From positions 124,001-188,000 of the forward strand of contig NZ_RQFW01000012.1 of NCBI RefSeq assembly GCF_004770145.1: a stretch of DNA of 64,000 nucleotides, read 5' to 3'. This document shows, one piece after another, positions 37,315-45,594 of this stretch. Made by a program: the position numbers and the translations under genes. The notes under the pieces are model-generated. The model ran no database searches. It was not told where the DNA came from and saw nothing but the letters and a program-made list of their open reading frames with translations. Origin of the DNA: Leptospira bourretii. Lineage in GTDB: Bacteria > Spirochaetota > Leptospiria > Leptospirales > Leptospiraceae. Every line of letters starts with the position of its first letter. Within the stretch, counting starts at the first letter, position 1.

Positions 37315-37821
37315 TTAATGGATATAACCGACAAATTTTTGGTATTCTTTGTCAGAACTTAAAAGGAAAAATGAAATTTGTCTAAGGATCGCATAAACCC
37401 CACGTTTGAGACCGAGGGAGGAATGTTTCCATTCTTGTAATCGTTTGATCCTTTCTTCCATAGGAAGTTTCACAATTGGAGTAAAAGAAAAGTCAAGAGC
37501 CATTGCCGCTAAAATGGAAGATGGAACGCTAGCTAACAACTGTATGACGCTTTCTGTCTCAATGGGATAAGGATGTCCGTATACATAATTATCCAAAGCA
37601 AGACCCAAGTCAAAATTCGGAATGGGGTTGTCGCTTAGGAAGACTTCTTGCAAGCTACGAAAACTATGGTATTGTTCTGGAGAAATTCCCCGGAGAGTGG
37701 GTGTGTTCACTCCAGGCCCACAATTCACTCCATGAATCGAAACTGCGGTTAGGGCAAAACATTTGAGAGAAAATTTTAAGAAACGATTTCGCGATAGAAT
37801 AAAGGGTGTATACGGCTCCAA
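37315..37821 (-). CDS. Small secreted partner of the GMC oxidoreductase (subunit 3-like)
   Basis: 168 residues from a TTG start at 37821, supported by AAGGA eight bases upstream. The N-terminus has SRNRFLKFSLKC followed by a hydrophobic stretch and NCG. This resembles a Tat signal (S-R-R-x-F-L-K) with an extra residue between the arginines, and possibly a lipobox-like cysteine. The rest is helical and has no named domain that I can assign firmly; by size and place it resembles the gluconate 2-dehydrogenase subunit 3 type of small subunit that accompanies GMC flavoenzymes. It ends 12 bp before the GMC gene. Assignment of function is inference. Confidence 0.6.
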   Translation of the reverse strand: MEPYTPFILSRNRFLKFSLKCFALTAVSIHGVNCGPGVNTPTLRGISPEQYHSFRSLQEVFLSDNPIPNFDLGLALDNYVYGHPYPIETESVIQLLASVPSSILAAMALDFSFTPIVKLPMEERIKRLQEWKHSSLGLKRGVYAILRQISFFLLSSDKEYQKFVGYIH

Positions 37822-39187
37822 GTCTCTTTTCCTTGCTTTGATTTTGAACCCATTGTGTCAGAATCTTGTAAAATTATCACTCATTTTCCTTATTTCCACC
37901 GGATGTATTGGTATTTTTCGAAAGGTACCGGACTATCCATCCATTCGTATCAAAGGTTTGGTGTCTTATAACGAACTTGAGTCGACAAGGAATGTAAAAT
38001 GGAACTTACTTTCTAAAGTTAGAGACCCTAAATCAATTACTGCCATTGTCTTACACAATTCTGGAAAACGAAAGTTACCTGAACTACTAAGACTTTCTGT
38101 TGAAAATCAATTTATGTTTCACATCTATGTGGACTCTGATGGAAACATCTATGGTGACCCTAACTTTTTAAATCATGAATGGTCTACGGCTCCAGGAATT
38201 GATTTAGAATCCATACATCTAGTCTACGAAGGGACACAAGAAACTCTTTATAATAACCGAAAACAACGTGGAGTTTTGAATCAGATCATATCTTATCTGA
38301 CAGATGAATTAAACATCCCCAAATCCAATTACGATGTTATATCAAAAAAAGGAGTTTTCACCCATAACCAAACCAAACGAAGGTTTGGTGGATTTGTGGA
38401 TTTTTCTCCTTGCGGAAGTGAACTTGCTCTCAAACAAATCCTTTCTGAAATTGATGGTAAATTTTTTGAAGAAGATGATTGGAAAGATCGTTTTGTCACA
38501 GGTTGGGTCTTAAAAAAAGAAAACAAAGAAATACTAAAAGAAACTTTTAAACCCACCAACGGACGAGGAATCACAAAAGCAGAAAAAATCAACATTGCCA
38601 GTTTAGAAAAAGATGAAAAGGGATTCCCTCCTGAAGAATATCGCGTTAAATACACTTTCCGTGGAAAAATCAAACCGAGTTGTGTTGTTTTACATTACAC
38701 TGCTATTTCTGAATATTTTAAATCCTTACGTACTTTAGAAGCAAGAAACCTAACCGCATCCATAATGGTGGACAACAATGGTAAGGCTTATCAATTAGTC
38801 GATGTTTTGGAAGACCGAGCTGCCGCTGCAACCGGGACAAATGACAATTGCATTCAAATCGAAATTGTTGCGAAAGATACGGATGAACTATTCAAACAAC
38901 CAGACCAAATCAAAACTGTAAAGGATCTTGTCATCCAATTGACTACCAAATACAAAATTCCCCTTTCAAATGAAAAATTAGAAGATTTAACGGGAGTTTT
39001 TAGCCATACACAAGCCAAGAAAAAATGGGGTGGCTCCATTTTCTTAAACGCAAAAGACTTTGATCCAGGCGAAGAGTATATGGAAATGATTTTAAATTCG
39101 GTTGGTGGCAAATACTATAGTGAACCAGAATGGAAAAATCGAAAGTCTATTGATTGGGCAATTTTATTTCGTAACTTTCAACCTTAA
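37763..39187 (+). CDS. Lipoprotein with two N-acetylmuramoyl-L-alanine amidase-like domains
   Basis: Up to 474 residues. A lipobox (LISTGC, Cys48 in this numbering) marks a lipoprotein. Two related amidase-2/PGRP-like domains follow: domain 1 about residues 90-230 with His98 (IVLHNSG) and a second histidine in GVFTHNQTK; domain 2 about 305-455 with His311 (VVLHYTA) and GVFSHTQAKKKWGG. The third metal ligand position holds Cys in domain 1 (SPCGS) and Asp in domain 2 (DFDPG). Each domain ends in a related tail (DGKFFEEDDWKDR / GGKYYSEPEWKNR), so the gene arose by duplication. The start is uncertain: no ATG precedes the lipobox, and TTG codons at 37763, 37838, 37844 and 37853 are all possible. 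The longest form overlaps the divergent gene by 59 bp; the shorter ones do not. Confidence 0.8.
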   Translation: MRENFKKRFRDRIKGVYGSKSLFLALILNPLCQNLVKLSLIFLISTGCIGIFRKVPDYPSIRIKGLVSYNELESTRNVKWNLLSKVRDPKSITAIVLHNSGKRKLPELLRLSVENQFMFHIYVDSDGNIYGDPNFLNHEWSTAPGIDLESIHLVYEGTQETLYNNRKQRGVLNQIISYLTDELNIPKSNYDVISKKGVFTHNQTKRRFGGFVDFSPCGSELALKQILSEIDGKFFEEDDWKDRFVTGWVLKKENKEILKETFKPTNGRGITKAEKINIASLEKDEKGFPPEEYRVKYTFRGKIKPSCVVLHYTAISEYFKSLRTLEARNLTASIMVDNNGKAYQLVDVLEDRAAAATGTNDNCIQIEIVAKDTDELFKQPDQIKTVKDLVIQLTTKYKIPLSNEKLEDLTGVFSHTQAKKKWGGSIFLNAKDFDPGEEYMEMILNSVGGKYYSEPEWKNRKSIDWAILFRNFQP

Positions 39188-39202
39188 CGAGACGGAGCTT
39201 CT

Positions 39203-41845
39203 ATGAAACAAATCCTACAAACACTTTTTATACTTTCAATTGTTTTGACTTTAGATTGCCGCCTCAAAAAACCGGTCTACCACCTAACACAATCTGAAGC
39301 CGAAACTAGATTTGAAATCATTGAAAATATCAAATACGAATTGGATGTCCATCTAACCCCAAAAGATAGTTTTGAAGGAAAGGTCAAAATCTATTTTTTT
39401 GGAAAAAAACTCCGAGACCTTCGATTGGACTATTACCAAGGAAAAATCAAAAGTATCGTTTTGAACGAAGAAGATCTGACCAACCTTCCTTACGAAAATG
39501 GCCATATCCAACTGCCAGCAAACAATTTGATGATTGGAAACAACACACTCACTGTTGAATTTGAAACTCCTTATGCAAAAACGGGAAACGGCTTACATAA
39601 ATTCACAGACCCAGATGATAAAGAAGTGTATTTGTATTCTCAGTTCGAAGCTTTCCATGCGAACAAAATGTTCCCTTGTTTTGACCAACCCGATTTAAAA
39701 GCTACGTTCAAACTAAATGCGACAGTTCCTAAAAATTGGAAGGTAATTTCCACAACTCTTCCGAATGGACAAACCAAAGGAACCAACCTAGAAGAAATTT
39801 CGTTTTCTTTCCCAGAATCCGCAAAAATTTCAACTTATGTTTTTTCTCTCCATGCAGGCCCTTACCAAGTTTGGGAAGATAACTTTGAATCCATTCCTCT
39901 CAGATTATTTGTTAGAAAGTCATTAGCCAAGTATGTAGATCCAAAAGATTGGTTTACCTTTACCAAAGAAGGATTTGCTTTTTTTAATTCTTATTTTGGA
40001 ATCCCATATCCGTTTTTAAAATATGATCAGATCATTGTTCCTGAGTTTAATTTTGGAGCTATGGAAAATGTAGGAGCCGTTACTTTTTCAGAACGTTTTG
40101 TATCTCGTGCCCCAATGACAAGATCCCAAAGAGAAAATCTCTCGGATGTAGTTTTACATGAAATGGCACATATGTGGTTTGGAAATTTGGTCACGATGCG
40201 TTGGTGGAACGGATTATGGTTGAATGAAAGTTTTGCAACTTATATGGCGAGTTTAGCCCAAGCCAAAAATTCCGAATTCAAAGAAACTTGGATTAGTTTT
40301 TTTGAAAAAATGAAACAATGGGCTTATGATGAAGACAGTTTTGTCACAAACCATCCTGTAGAAGCAAAAGTTTCTGACACCGAAGAGGCTTTCACACAAT
40401 TTGATGGAATCACTTATGGAAAGGGTGCATCTGTTCTCAAACAACTTGTTTATTTTATCGGAGAGGAAGCCTTTCAACGAGGGGTTCAAAATTACCTAAG
40501 AAAGTATTCTTACTCAAATTCTACACTCACTGACTTTTTAAAGGAGTTGGAATTTGCCAGTGGTTTCCCAATGAAGAAATGGTCCAAAGATTGGTTAGAA
40601 ACCAAAGGAACCAACCAAGTGGAATTAACCACCATTTGTGCCGAGAACCAATTCTATTGGAAAATTGTACAATCAGCTCCAGGTTTAGAAAATAAACTCC
40701 GTGACCACAAAACCATTTTAGGGCTTTATTTTTTTGATAAATCCAACAAACAACTATCCTTTGAAGAAGTTCCTGTGGTGTATTCAGGCCGTTCCACAAA
40801 CGCAATTTTTCCAGTAAAAACCTGTCCCAATTATACTTTTATCAATGCAGAAGACCATGATTTTTCCATTTGGAAATGGACAGAATCAAACAAAGAAAGT
40901 TTAGAATACGTTTTAGAATTTGACACAGACCCAATGAGAAAACTCATCTTGTGGACTGATTACTTTAGACAAGTGCAACTAGCAAATATTACATTTGATG
41001 AATTTAAAGATACTGCGATTCGTTTGTATTCTTCTGAAACTGATATCAAAATCAAACGTTGGATTTTATCTAGGGTTGCGGGTGATAACGGTTCAACTTA
41101 TTTCACTAGTCGTTTTTGGTTTCCAGAGGAAAAACGAATTCGTGATTTGAACTCTTTACAAACATTTATTTGGGATGAACTTCTAAAAGCAAAACCGGGA
41201 AGTGATGAACAAAGATATCTGTTTGTATCGCTTGTTGATTCAACTTATACGGCCAATGCAAAAAAAAGATTGTATGACTTTTTGGAAAACAAACTCTCTG
41301 TCAGCGGCTTAAAAATCGACCAAGACTTACGATGGAATCTTATTGTAAAACTTAGTTCTCTAGAAACGGAAAGAACTCAAATCCAAAATATCATTGATCG
41401 TGAAAAAAAAGCAGATCCTTCTAGCAGAGGAGTTAATTCAAGTTTAGCGGCAGAAGGGGCCGAACCCAATCGTTCTGTAAAAGAAAAATGGATCCAAATT
41501 TTACTCAATCCTAAGTCGAGTCAGTATTCCTCCTCTACTCTTCGAGTGGTTTCCTATTCTCTCTTTCCTGAACATCAAAAAGATATTCAATTAACATTCT
41601 TAGATACTTATTTGGATGCTTTGGACAAGTTTAACAACGGAGAAGATGAAAACTATTTGGATGCCTTTGCCAAAAGTTTGGCACCTGATTTTTGTACGGA
41701 CGAAACACTTCTCATCCTTAAAAAGTTTACTGGAAACCATCCTCGTCTCCCGGCTCCGGTCAAAAAAACTCTTTTAAAACAAATTGATTCAGAAAAAAAA
41801 TGTATCGAAATGAAAAACAAACATAAAGATCTAATCGCCAACTAA
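39203..41845 (+). CDS. M1 family aminopeptidase
   Basis: 880 residues. The substrate-binding motif GAMENVG lies near residue 286. The zinc site HEMAH is at 319-323 with the third ligand Glu342 in NESFA, giving the classical HExxH-x18-E. The N-terminus (KQILQTLFILSIVLTLDC) is hydrophobic and ends in a cysteine, so it is probably exported, perhaps as a lipoprotein, although aspartate before the cysteine is unusual for a lipobox. It removes N-terminal amino acids from peptides. It starts 15 bp after the amidase lipoprotein gene and the two are probably co-transcribed. Confidence 0.92.
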   Translation: MKQILQTLFILSIVLTLDCRLKKPVYHLTQSEAETRFEIIENIKYELDVHLTPKDSFEGKVKIYFFGKKLRDLRLDYYQGKIKSIVLNEEDLTNLPYENGHIQLPANNLMIGNNTLTVEFETPYAKTGNGLHKFTDPDDKEVYLYSQFEAFHANKMFPCFDQPDLKATFKLNATVPKNWKVISTTLPNGQTKGTNLEEISFSFPESAKISTYVFSLHAGPYQVWEDNFESIPLRLFVRKSLAKYVDPKDWFTFTKEGFAFFNSYFGIPYPFLKYDQIIVPEFNFGAMENVGAVTFSERFVSRAPMTRSQRENLSDVVLHEMAHMWFGNLVTMRWWNGLWLNESFATYMASLAQAKNSEFKETWISFFEKMKQWAYDEDSFVTNHPVEAKVSDTEEAFTQFDGITYGKGASVLKQLVYFIGEEAFQRGVQNYLRKYSYSNSTLTDFLKELEFASGFPMKKWSKDWLETKGTNQVELTTICAENQFYWKIVQSAPGLENKLRDHKTILGLYFFDKSNKQLSFEEVPVVYSGRSTNAIFPVKTCPNYTFINAEDHDFSIWKWTESNKESLEYVLEFDTDPMRKLILWTDYFRQVQLANITFDEFKDTAIRLYSSETDIKIKRWILSRVAGDNGSTYFTSRFWFPEEKRIRDLNSLQTFIWDELLKAKPGSDEQRYLFVSLVDSTYTANAKKRLYDFLENKLSVSGLKIDQDLRWNLIVKLSSLETERTQIQNIIDREKKADPSSRGVNSSLAAEGAEPNRSVKEKWIQILLNPKSSQYSSSTLRVVSYSLFPEHQKDIQLTFLDTYLDALDKFNNGEDENYLDAFAKSLAPDFCTDETLLILKKFTGNHPRLPAPVKKTLLKQIDSEKKCIEMKNKHKDLIAN

Positions 41846-41854
41846 GGTATTTCA

Positions 41855-42178
41855 TTGAATCGAACTTTCTATTTTTTTATTCCATTTCTGATTCTTTTCA
41901 GTTTGTTTTTTGGAAACTGCGCTTCCCCCGGGTTTGGACCAAGGGGGCTTTTATATACCAAAACAAAAATTGGAATTTTTGGAACCGGAGAATTTTCTAA
42001 AAGAAGGGCTACCTCTTGCGTACACTCTGTACTCGGACTAATTTCTTTTGGAGATGCTTCTTTAGAGTTTTTAAAATCTAGATCCAAAATTCAAAATGTT
42101 ACCGAAACCAATTGGACTACCTTTGCCATTTTGGGAATGTATGCGAACCTTTGTGTAGAGATTTCCGGTAACGAATGA
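41855..42178 (+). CDS. TRL-like family lipoprotein 1
   Basis: 107 residues from a TTG start with AAGG eight bases upstream. A signal peptide ends in LFFGNC, a lipobox. The mature part fits the TRL-like family: GFGPRGLLYT near the start and a CVHSVLGLISFGDASLE block. Function of the family is unknown. It is followed by a paralogue whose ATG overlaps its stop codon (ATGA). Confidence 0.75.
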   Translation: MNRTFYFFIPFLILFSLFFGNCASPGFGPRGLLYTKTKIGIFGTGEFSKRRATSCVHSVLGLISFGDASLEFLKSRSKIQNVTETNWTTFAILGMYANLCVEISGNE

Positions 42179-42531
42179 AGATAAGTTCCAAATCAAAAAA
42201 GAAAACATTTGTATCCGCAATCTTCTCGATTTTATTCGCTCTTGGGATCAGTCATTGTGCCAATTTAGGACAACCCCAAGGACTAGGTCCTACCGGTCTT
42301 CTCTATGCATCCTATTCCTTAGGTTTATCAGAACGGAACTTACCTAAACTTCCTTTAAAAAAAGGAAAGTCTTGTGTGAAACGATATGGATTCTTTTTTA
42401 CTAGCGGAAATGCAAGTATTGGCTCTGCAGCTAACACTTCTGGAATTGTGGAGATCTATCGAATTGAGAAAGAGGCAACAAATTACCTCTCTCTTTATTC
42501 TTCACTCTGTACTATCGTTTGGGGAATTTAA
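42175..42531 (+). CDS. TRL-like family lipoprotein 2
   Basis: 118 residues, clearly paralogous to the gene before it: lipobox ISHC, then GLGPTGLLYASYS, CVKRYGFFFTSGNASIG and a C-terminal half of similar length. Both TRL genes follow the M1 aminopeptidase gene closely, so the four plus-strand genes from the amidase onward look like one transcription unit. Its stop codon overlaps the stop codon of the convergent glycerophosphodiesterase gene within the four bases TTAA. Confidence 0.75.
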   Translation: MKISSKSKKKTFVSAIFSILFALGISHCANLGQPQGLGPTGLLYASYSLGLSERNLPKLPLKKGKSCVKRYGFFFTSGNASIGSAANTSGIVEIYRIEKEATNYLSLYSSLCTIVWGI

Positions 42532-43481
42532 GGTTTTGGACGAACAACTGAATCCAATATATCTGGATAATCAGAAATAATTCCATCCACACCACAGGAA
42601 ACTAGTCGTTTCATTTCCTTCTCTGTATTCACGGTCCAAGGAATCACTAACATTCCTTTGTCATGCGACTCTTTTACAAACTTTGGTGTGACATACAAAA
42701 AATAAGGGGAAATGATATCAGCTTGTTTGTCTTTTGCAGCAGACAAAATTGTTTCTCTATACCCATTTCCAAATCCAATCGTCATCAAAAAACCTTGGAA
42801 GTAAGTAGGAACAAACAAAGCACTGGTTTTGATTTTTGCATTTTTTGATTTAGAAAAAGTTAAAGTACGAAGGTCAAAAGATTGGATGGTGGAACGTTCC
42901 ACTACTTTATACTTTTCAATGATTTGAATCAGTTTTTCTGTATGTTCTTTCACTAAACTATCTGGTGCAGAACCATCATCAGGAAATTTGGTTTCGATAT
43001 TAAATTCATAAACCTCTTTTGATTTTTTTTCAGCAAGTATTACCTTTTCAAAAAATTCTTCTAAAGAAAGCAGTTTGGTTCCAGGAACAGGTATTTGTTT
43101 CGGAAAGTTTGGATTTTTTTTGGAACCACAATCGTAAGATTGTAATTCAGCCAATGTTAATTCATAAAGAGATGTTTTTTTTATCTCAGTACCATTGGCA
43201 TTTTGACAAATGATTGGATTTGTATCGGAATCATGATGAATGACAATACGTTTGTCTTTGGTAAGAACGGTATCCAATTCCAAAGTGACCATCTTGTATT
43301 TGATTGCCTCTTCAAAAGCAGGCCAAGTATTTTCTGGTTTGAGTCCTCTTGCACCACGGTGCCCTTGCAAATCAATTGTTTTACGCAAACGATTCGGCGT
43401 TTCTAGAGTGGCACAGTTAGTAAAATAAAGTGTAAAACAAACTAAGATTAAACAAATTCTAATCAATTGGATTTTCTTCAT
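42528..43481 (-). CDS. glpQ: Glycerophosphodiester phosphodiesterase lipoprotein
   Basis: 317 residues from the ATG at 43481, which has AAAGGA nine bases upstream; an in-frame TTG lies six codons earlier but overlaps that site. Signal peptide with lipobox YFTNC. The catalytic region LQGHRGARGLKPENTWPAF carries the conserved histidine and arginine, followed by LELDTVLTKDKRIVIHHD with the metal-binding Glu/Asp and second histidine. The C-terminal IPWTVNTEKEMKRLVSCGVDGIISDYP is typical of the GDPD barrel. It hydrolyses glycerophosphodiesters to glycerol 3-phosphate and an alcohol, at the cell envelope. Confidence 0.9.
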   Translation of the reverse strand: MKKIQLIRICLILVCFTLYFTNCATLETPNRLRKTIDLQGHRGARGLKPENTWPAFEEAIKYKMVTLELDTVLTKDKRIVIHHDSDTNPIICQNANGTEIKKTSLYELTLAELQSYDCGSKKNPNFPKQIPVPGTKLLSLEEFFEKVILAEKKSKEVYEFNIETKFPDDGSAPDSLVKEHTEKLIQIIEKYKVVERSTIQSFDLRTLTFSKSKNAKIKTSALFVPTYFQGFLMTIGFGNGYRETILSAAKDKQADIISPYFLYVTPKFVKESHDKGMLVIPWTVNTEKEMKRLVSCGVDGIISDYPDILDSVVRPKP

Positions 43482-43668
43482 CAATGGGTTTCCTTTCAAA
43501 CGAATTCCATCCTAGACATTCATTGTGATTAGAAAGAAATTTTTAAGACCAAATCTAAAAATAAAACAATTCATTGCATCTGAATCAGGGAAATATCGGT
43601 GGTCCTGAGGTTTCCAGATCACAAAATACGGAAAAAAAGAGAAATCAAAGGGTAGAAATAAGAAAAGG

Positions 43669-43762
43669 CTGGAAAAAACGAGCACACCACCTAGGCTAAC
43701 CCCGGTGGCGGACTCCAGAAAGGAAATTTAGCGTAACTGAAGCCTAGCGCTACTTTCCTTTC
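43669..43762. ncRNA. Candidate structured RNA: two hairpins with complementary loops
   Basis: This lies in the 387-bp gene-free region 43482-43868. Hairpin 1: CTGGA (43669-43673) pairs with TCCAG (43714-43718), inside which CCACC (43687-43691) pairs with GGTGG (43704-43708), leaving a 12-nt loop that begins TAGGCT. Hairpin 2: GAAAGGAAA (43718-43726) pairs with TTTCCTTTC (43754-43762) and, inside it, TAGCG (43729-43733) with CGCTA (43748-43752), leaving a 14-nt loop that ends AGCCTAG. CTAGGCT of hairpin 1 and AGCCTAG of hairpin 2 are complementary over seven bases, so a kissing-loop or pseudoknot is possible. No known RNA family was recognised. The strand is not decided: it could be a leader of the HTH gene (plus), of glpQ (minus), or a separate RNA. 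Confidence 0.5.
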
Positions 43763-43793
43763 CTAAGTCAATCGAATCCATGCGAATCTTAAT

Positions 43794-43863
43794 CTCCCAA
43801 ACCGTTCAAAACGTTTTTGGAGTCATTTCAGACCGTTTATAACGGTAATTTTGAATTTTTTTT
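43794..43863 (+). terminator. Two hairpins and U-tract ahead of the HTH gene
   Basis: Hairpin A (43794-43822) has 11 base pairs with two single mismatches around a CAA loop. Hairpin B is ACCGTT (43832-43837) with AACGGT (43841-43846), loop TAT, followed by AATTTTGAA and eight T residues (43856-43863), which resembles an intrinsic terminator. CCGTT of hairpin A could pair instead with AACGG of hairpin B, so the two folds can exclude each other. The ATG of the HTH gene comes six bases after the T run. Confidence 0.5.
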
Positions 43864-43868
43864 AAAAC

Positions 43869-44357
43869 ATGGAAAAAGTTAATCATTTCAGAAACTACCG
43901 AGAAAAACGAAAGCTGACACGAGTTGAATTATCAGAAAAATTGAATATTCCTCGTTCGGCATTAGAACTTTTAGAATCAGATGATTGGATCCGGTCCAAG
44001 TTTGATTATGTCGTTTTGGTAGCTAAAGAACTTGGACTCTCTCTGATTGATCTCATCAAACAAGAATTCGATTATGATTTGGAAAAAGAATTTTTTAACG
44101 AAGAAGAATTCGAAGAAATCGTAGCTCGTTATGCCAACGCAAGGGTCACATTAATTTTATCTGAACTCAAACTATTCTGTCGAAATGCCAAAGTTCGTTT
44201 GGATGATTTTGATATCACAGAACTTTCCTTCTCGATAGGAAACTTGCACAAACTCATCACTCTAAACCAAAAATTAGAAAGAAATGAATTAACTTCCAAA
44301 GAAGCACTCGCTGAATTTCCACCTAAATGGGGAAAATTCAGCAATCGAATCAAATAG
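43869..44357 (+). CDS. Small helix-turn-helix protein, no ribosome binding site seen
   Basis: 162 residues. An XRE-like HTH occupies residues 6-65: FRNYREKRKLTRVELSEKL, then IPRSALELLES and a VAKELGLSLIDLI helix. The C-terminal 95 residues are helical and acidic with no family that I recognise. The ATG at 43869 is the only start that keeps the HTH, yet the preceding bases are a run of T followed by AAAAC, with no Shine-Dalgarno sequence. It sits downstream of the candidate structured RNA and terminator-like hairpin, so expression may be conditional. The neighbouring fliG gene is convergent. Confidence 0.75.
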   Translation: MEKVNHFRNYREKRKLTRVELSEKLNIPRSALELLESDDWIRSKFDYVVLVAKELGLSLIDLIKQEFDYDLEKEFFNEEEFEEIVARYANARVTLILSELKLFCRNAKVRLDDFDITELSFSIGNLHKLITLNQKLERNELTSKEALAEFPPKWGKFSNRIK

Positions 44358-44394
44358 AATTCATAAATTCTAATTTTCTAAATCACTTCTTTAG

Positions 44395-44427
44395 CGAAAA
44401 AACAACTTGTGACTTAGACCACAAGTT
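44395..44427 (-). terminator. Intrinsic terminator of fliG
   Basis: AACTTGTG (44404-44411) and CACAAGTT (44420-44427) form a perfect 8-bp stem with an 8-nt loop that includes the fliG stop codon. On the minus strand the stem is followed by GTTTTTTCGC. Confidence 0.8.
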
Positions 44428-45427
44428 CGTCTTCTCCCGCACGAGCCACAACGATCTCGCCCGCTTCTTCCAGTTTACGGATGATGTTTACAATTTTTTG
44501 CTGCGCATCTTCCACGTCTTTCAAACGAACTGGACCCATAAAGTCCATATCTTCTCGGAGTAGGTTTGCCGCACGTTTCGACATGTTTTTAAAGATTTTA
44601 TCTTGTACTTCAGAATCCACAGATTTTAGCGCTTTCGCCAAATCGGTGTTATCGACTTCACGCATTACCTTTTGGATCGCACGGTCATCAAGCAAAACGA
44701 TATCTTCGAATACGAACATACGTTTTTTGATTTCTTCGGCAAGTTCTGGATCTTCTTCTTCCAGGGCTTCAATGATGGTTTTTTCTGTTCCCCGGTCTAC
44801 CAAGTTCAAAATTTCAACCACAGAATCAATACCCCCAGCAGAGGTATAATCCTCAGAAGCAAGAGTGGAGAGTTTACGCTCTAACACCCGTTCTACTTCG
44901 CGGAGAACGTCCGGTGATACACGGTCCATCGTTGCAATCCGTTTTGCCACTTCCGCTTGGATTTGGTGCGGTAAGTTCGAAAGGATATTAGATGCCTTTT
45001 GTGGGTCTAAATAAGAAAGAATGAGGGCAATGGTCTGCGGATGTTCCCCCTGGATAAAGTTGAGGAGGTGGGCCGGGTCCGTTCTACGAATGAAGTCAAA
45101 GGGCCTTACTTGTAAGGACGACGTCAACCGGTTGATGATATCAATGGCTTTCTGGTTTCCGAGAGCTTTTTCGAGTAGGCCACGGGCAAAGTCAATACCA
45201 CCATTGGTGATAAATTCTTGGGCCATCATGAGTTCATTGAACTCTACGAGCACCTTCTCTTTGTCTTCTGGAGTGATTTTATCTAAACGAGCAATTTCGA
45301 ACGTAATTTGTTCGATCTCGTCTTCTCGGAGATGTTTGAAGATTTCGGAGGCCACTTCGTTTCCAACCGCAACCAAAAAGATGGCGGCCTTTTGTCTTCC
45401 TGTAAGCGATGGCTTCTTATTGATCAT
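44414..45427 (-). CDS. fliG: Flagellar motor switch protein FliG
   Basis: 337 residues with the three FliG domains: N-terminal (about 1-100, GRQKAAIFLVAVGNEVASEIFKHL), middle (about 110-190 with the EHPQTIALILSYL motif that binds FliM), and C-terminal torque-generating domain (about 195-330; LDDRAIQKVMREVDNTDLAKALK contains the charged residues that face MotA). It forms the rotor C-ring that couples ion flow to rotation and direction switching of the periplasmic flagella. It stands alone rather than in a flagellar operon; Leptospira are known to have more than one fliG. The terminator overlaps its stop codon. Confidence 0.96.
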   Translation of the reverse strand: MINKKPSLTGRQKAAIFLVAVGNEVASEIFKHLREDEIEQITFEIARLDKITPEDKEKVLVEFNELMMAQEFITNGGIDFARGLLEKALGNQKAIDIINRLTSSLQVRPFDFIRRTDPAHLLNFIQGEHPQTIALILSYLDPQKASNILSNLPHQIQAEVAKRIATMDRVSPDVLREVERVLERKLSTLASEDYTSAGGIDSVVEILNLVDRGTEKTIIEALEEEDPELAEEIKKRMFVFEDIVLLDDRAIQKVMREVDNTDLAKALKSVDSEVQDKIFKNMSKRAANLLREDMDFMGPVRLKDVEDAQQKIVNIIRKLEEAGEIVVARAGEDELVV

Positions 45428-45594
45428 ACTTCGTCCCGAAATCCGTACTACTTAGTTTATCGGCGGAGTCTTAAAAAAACAATGAGATTTATTCTGAGAG
45501 AATTTTCCCCTCTTATGCCAATTGTTGCTTCACTTTGGATACCAGGGGAATTTTTTATGTTGACCGGTCTATTATTTTTGAAACCACTGGGATT

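Noticed and set aside
43482..43868. Known riboswitch, SRP, 6S or tmRNA match for the gene-free region
   Set aside because: The conserved cores of these families that I could recall were not found on either strand, so the region is reported only as an unclassified structure.
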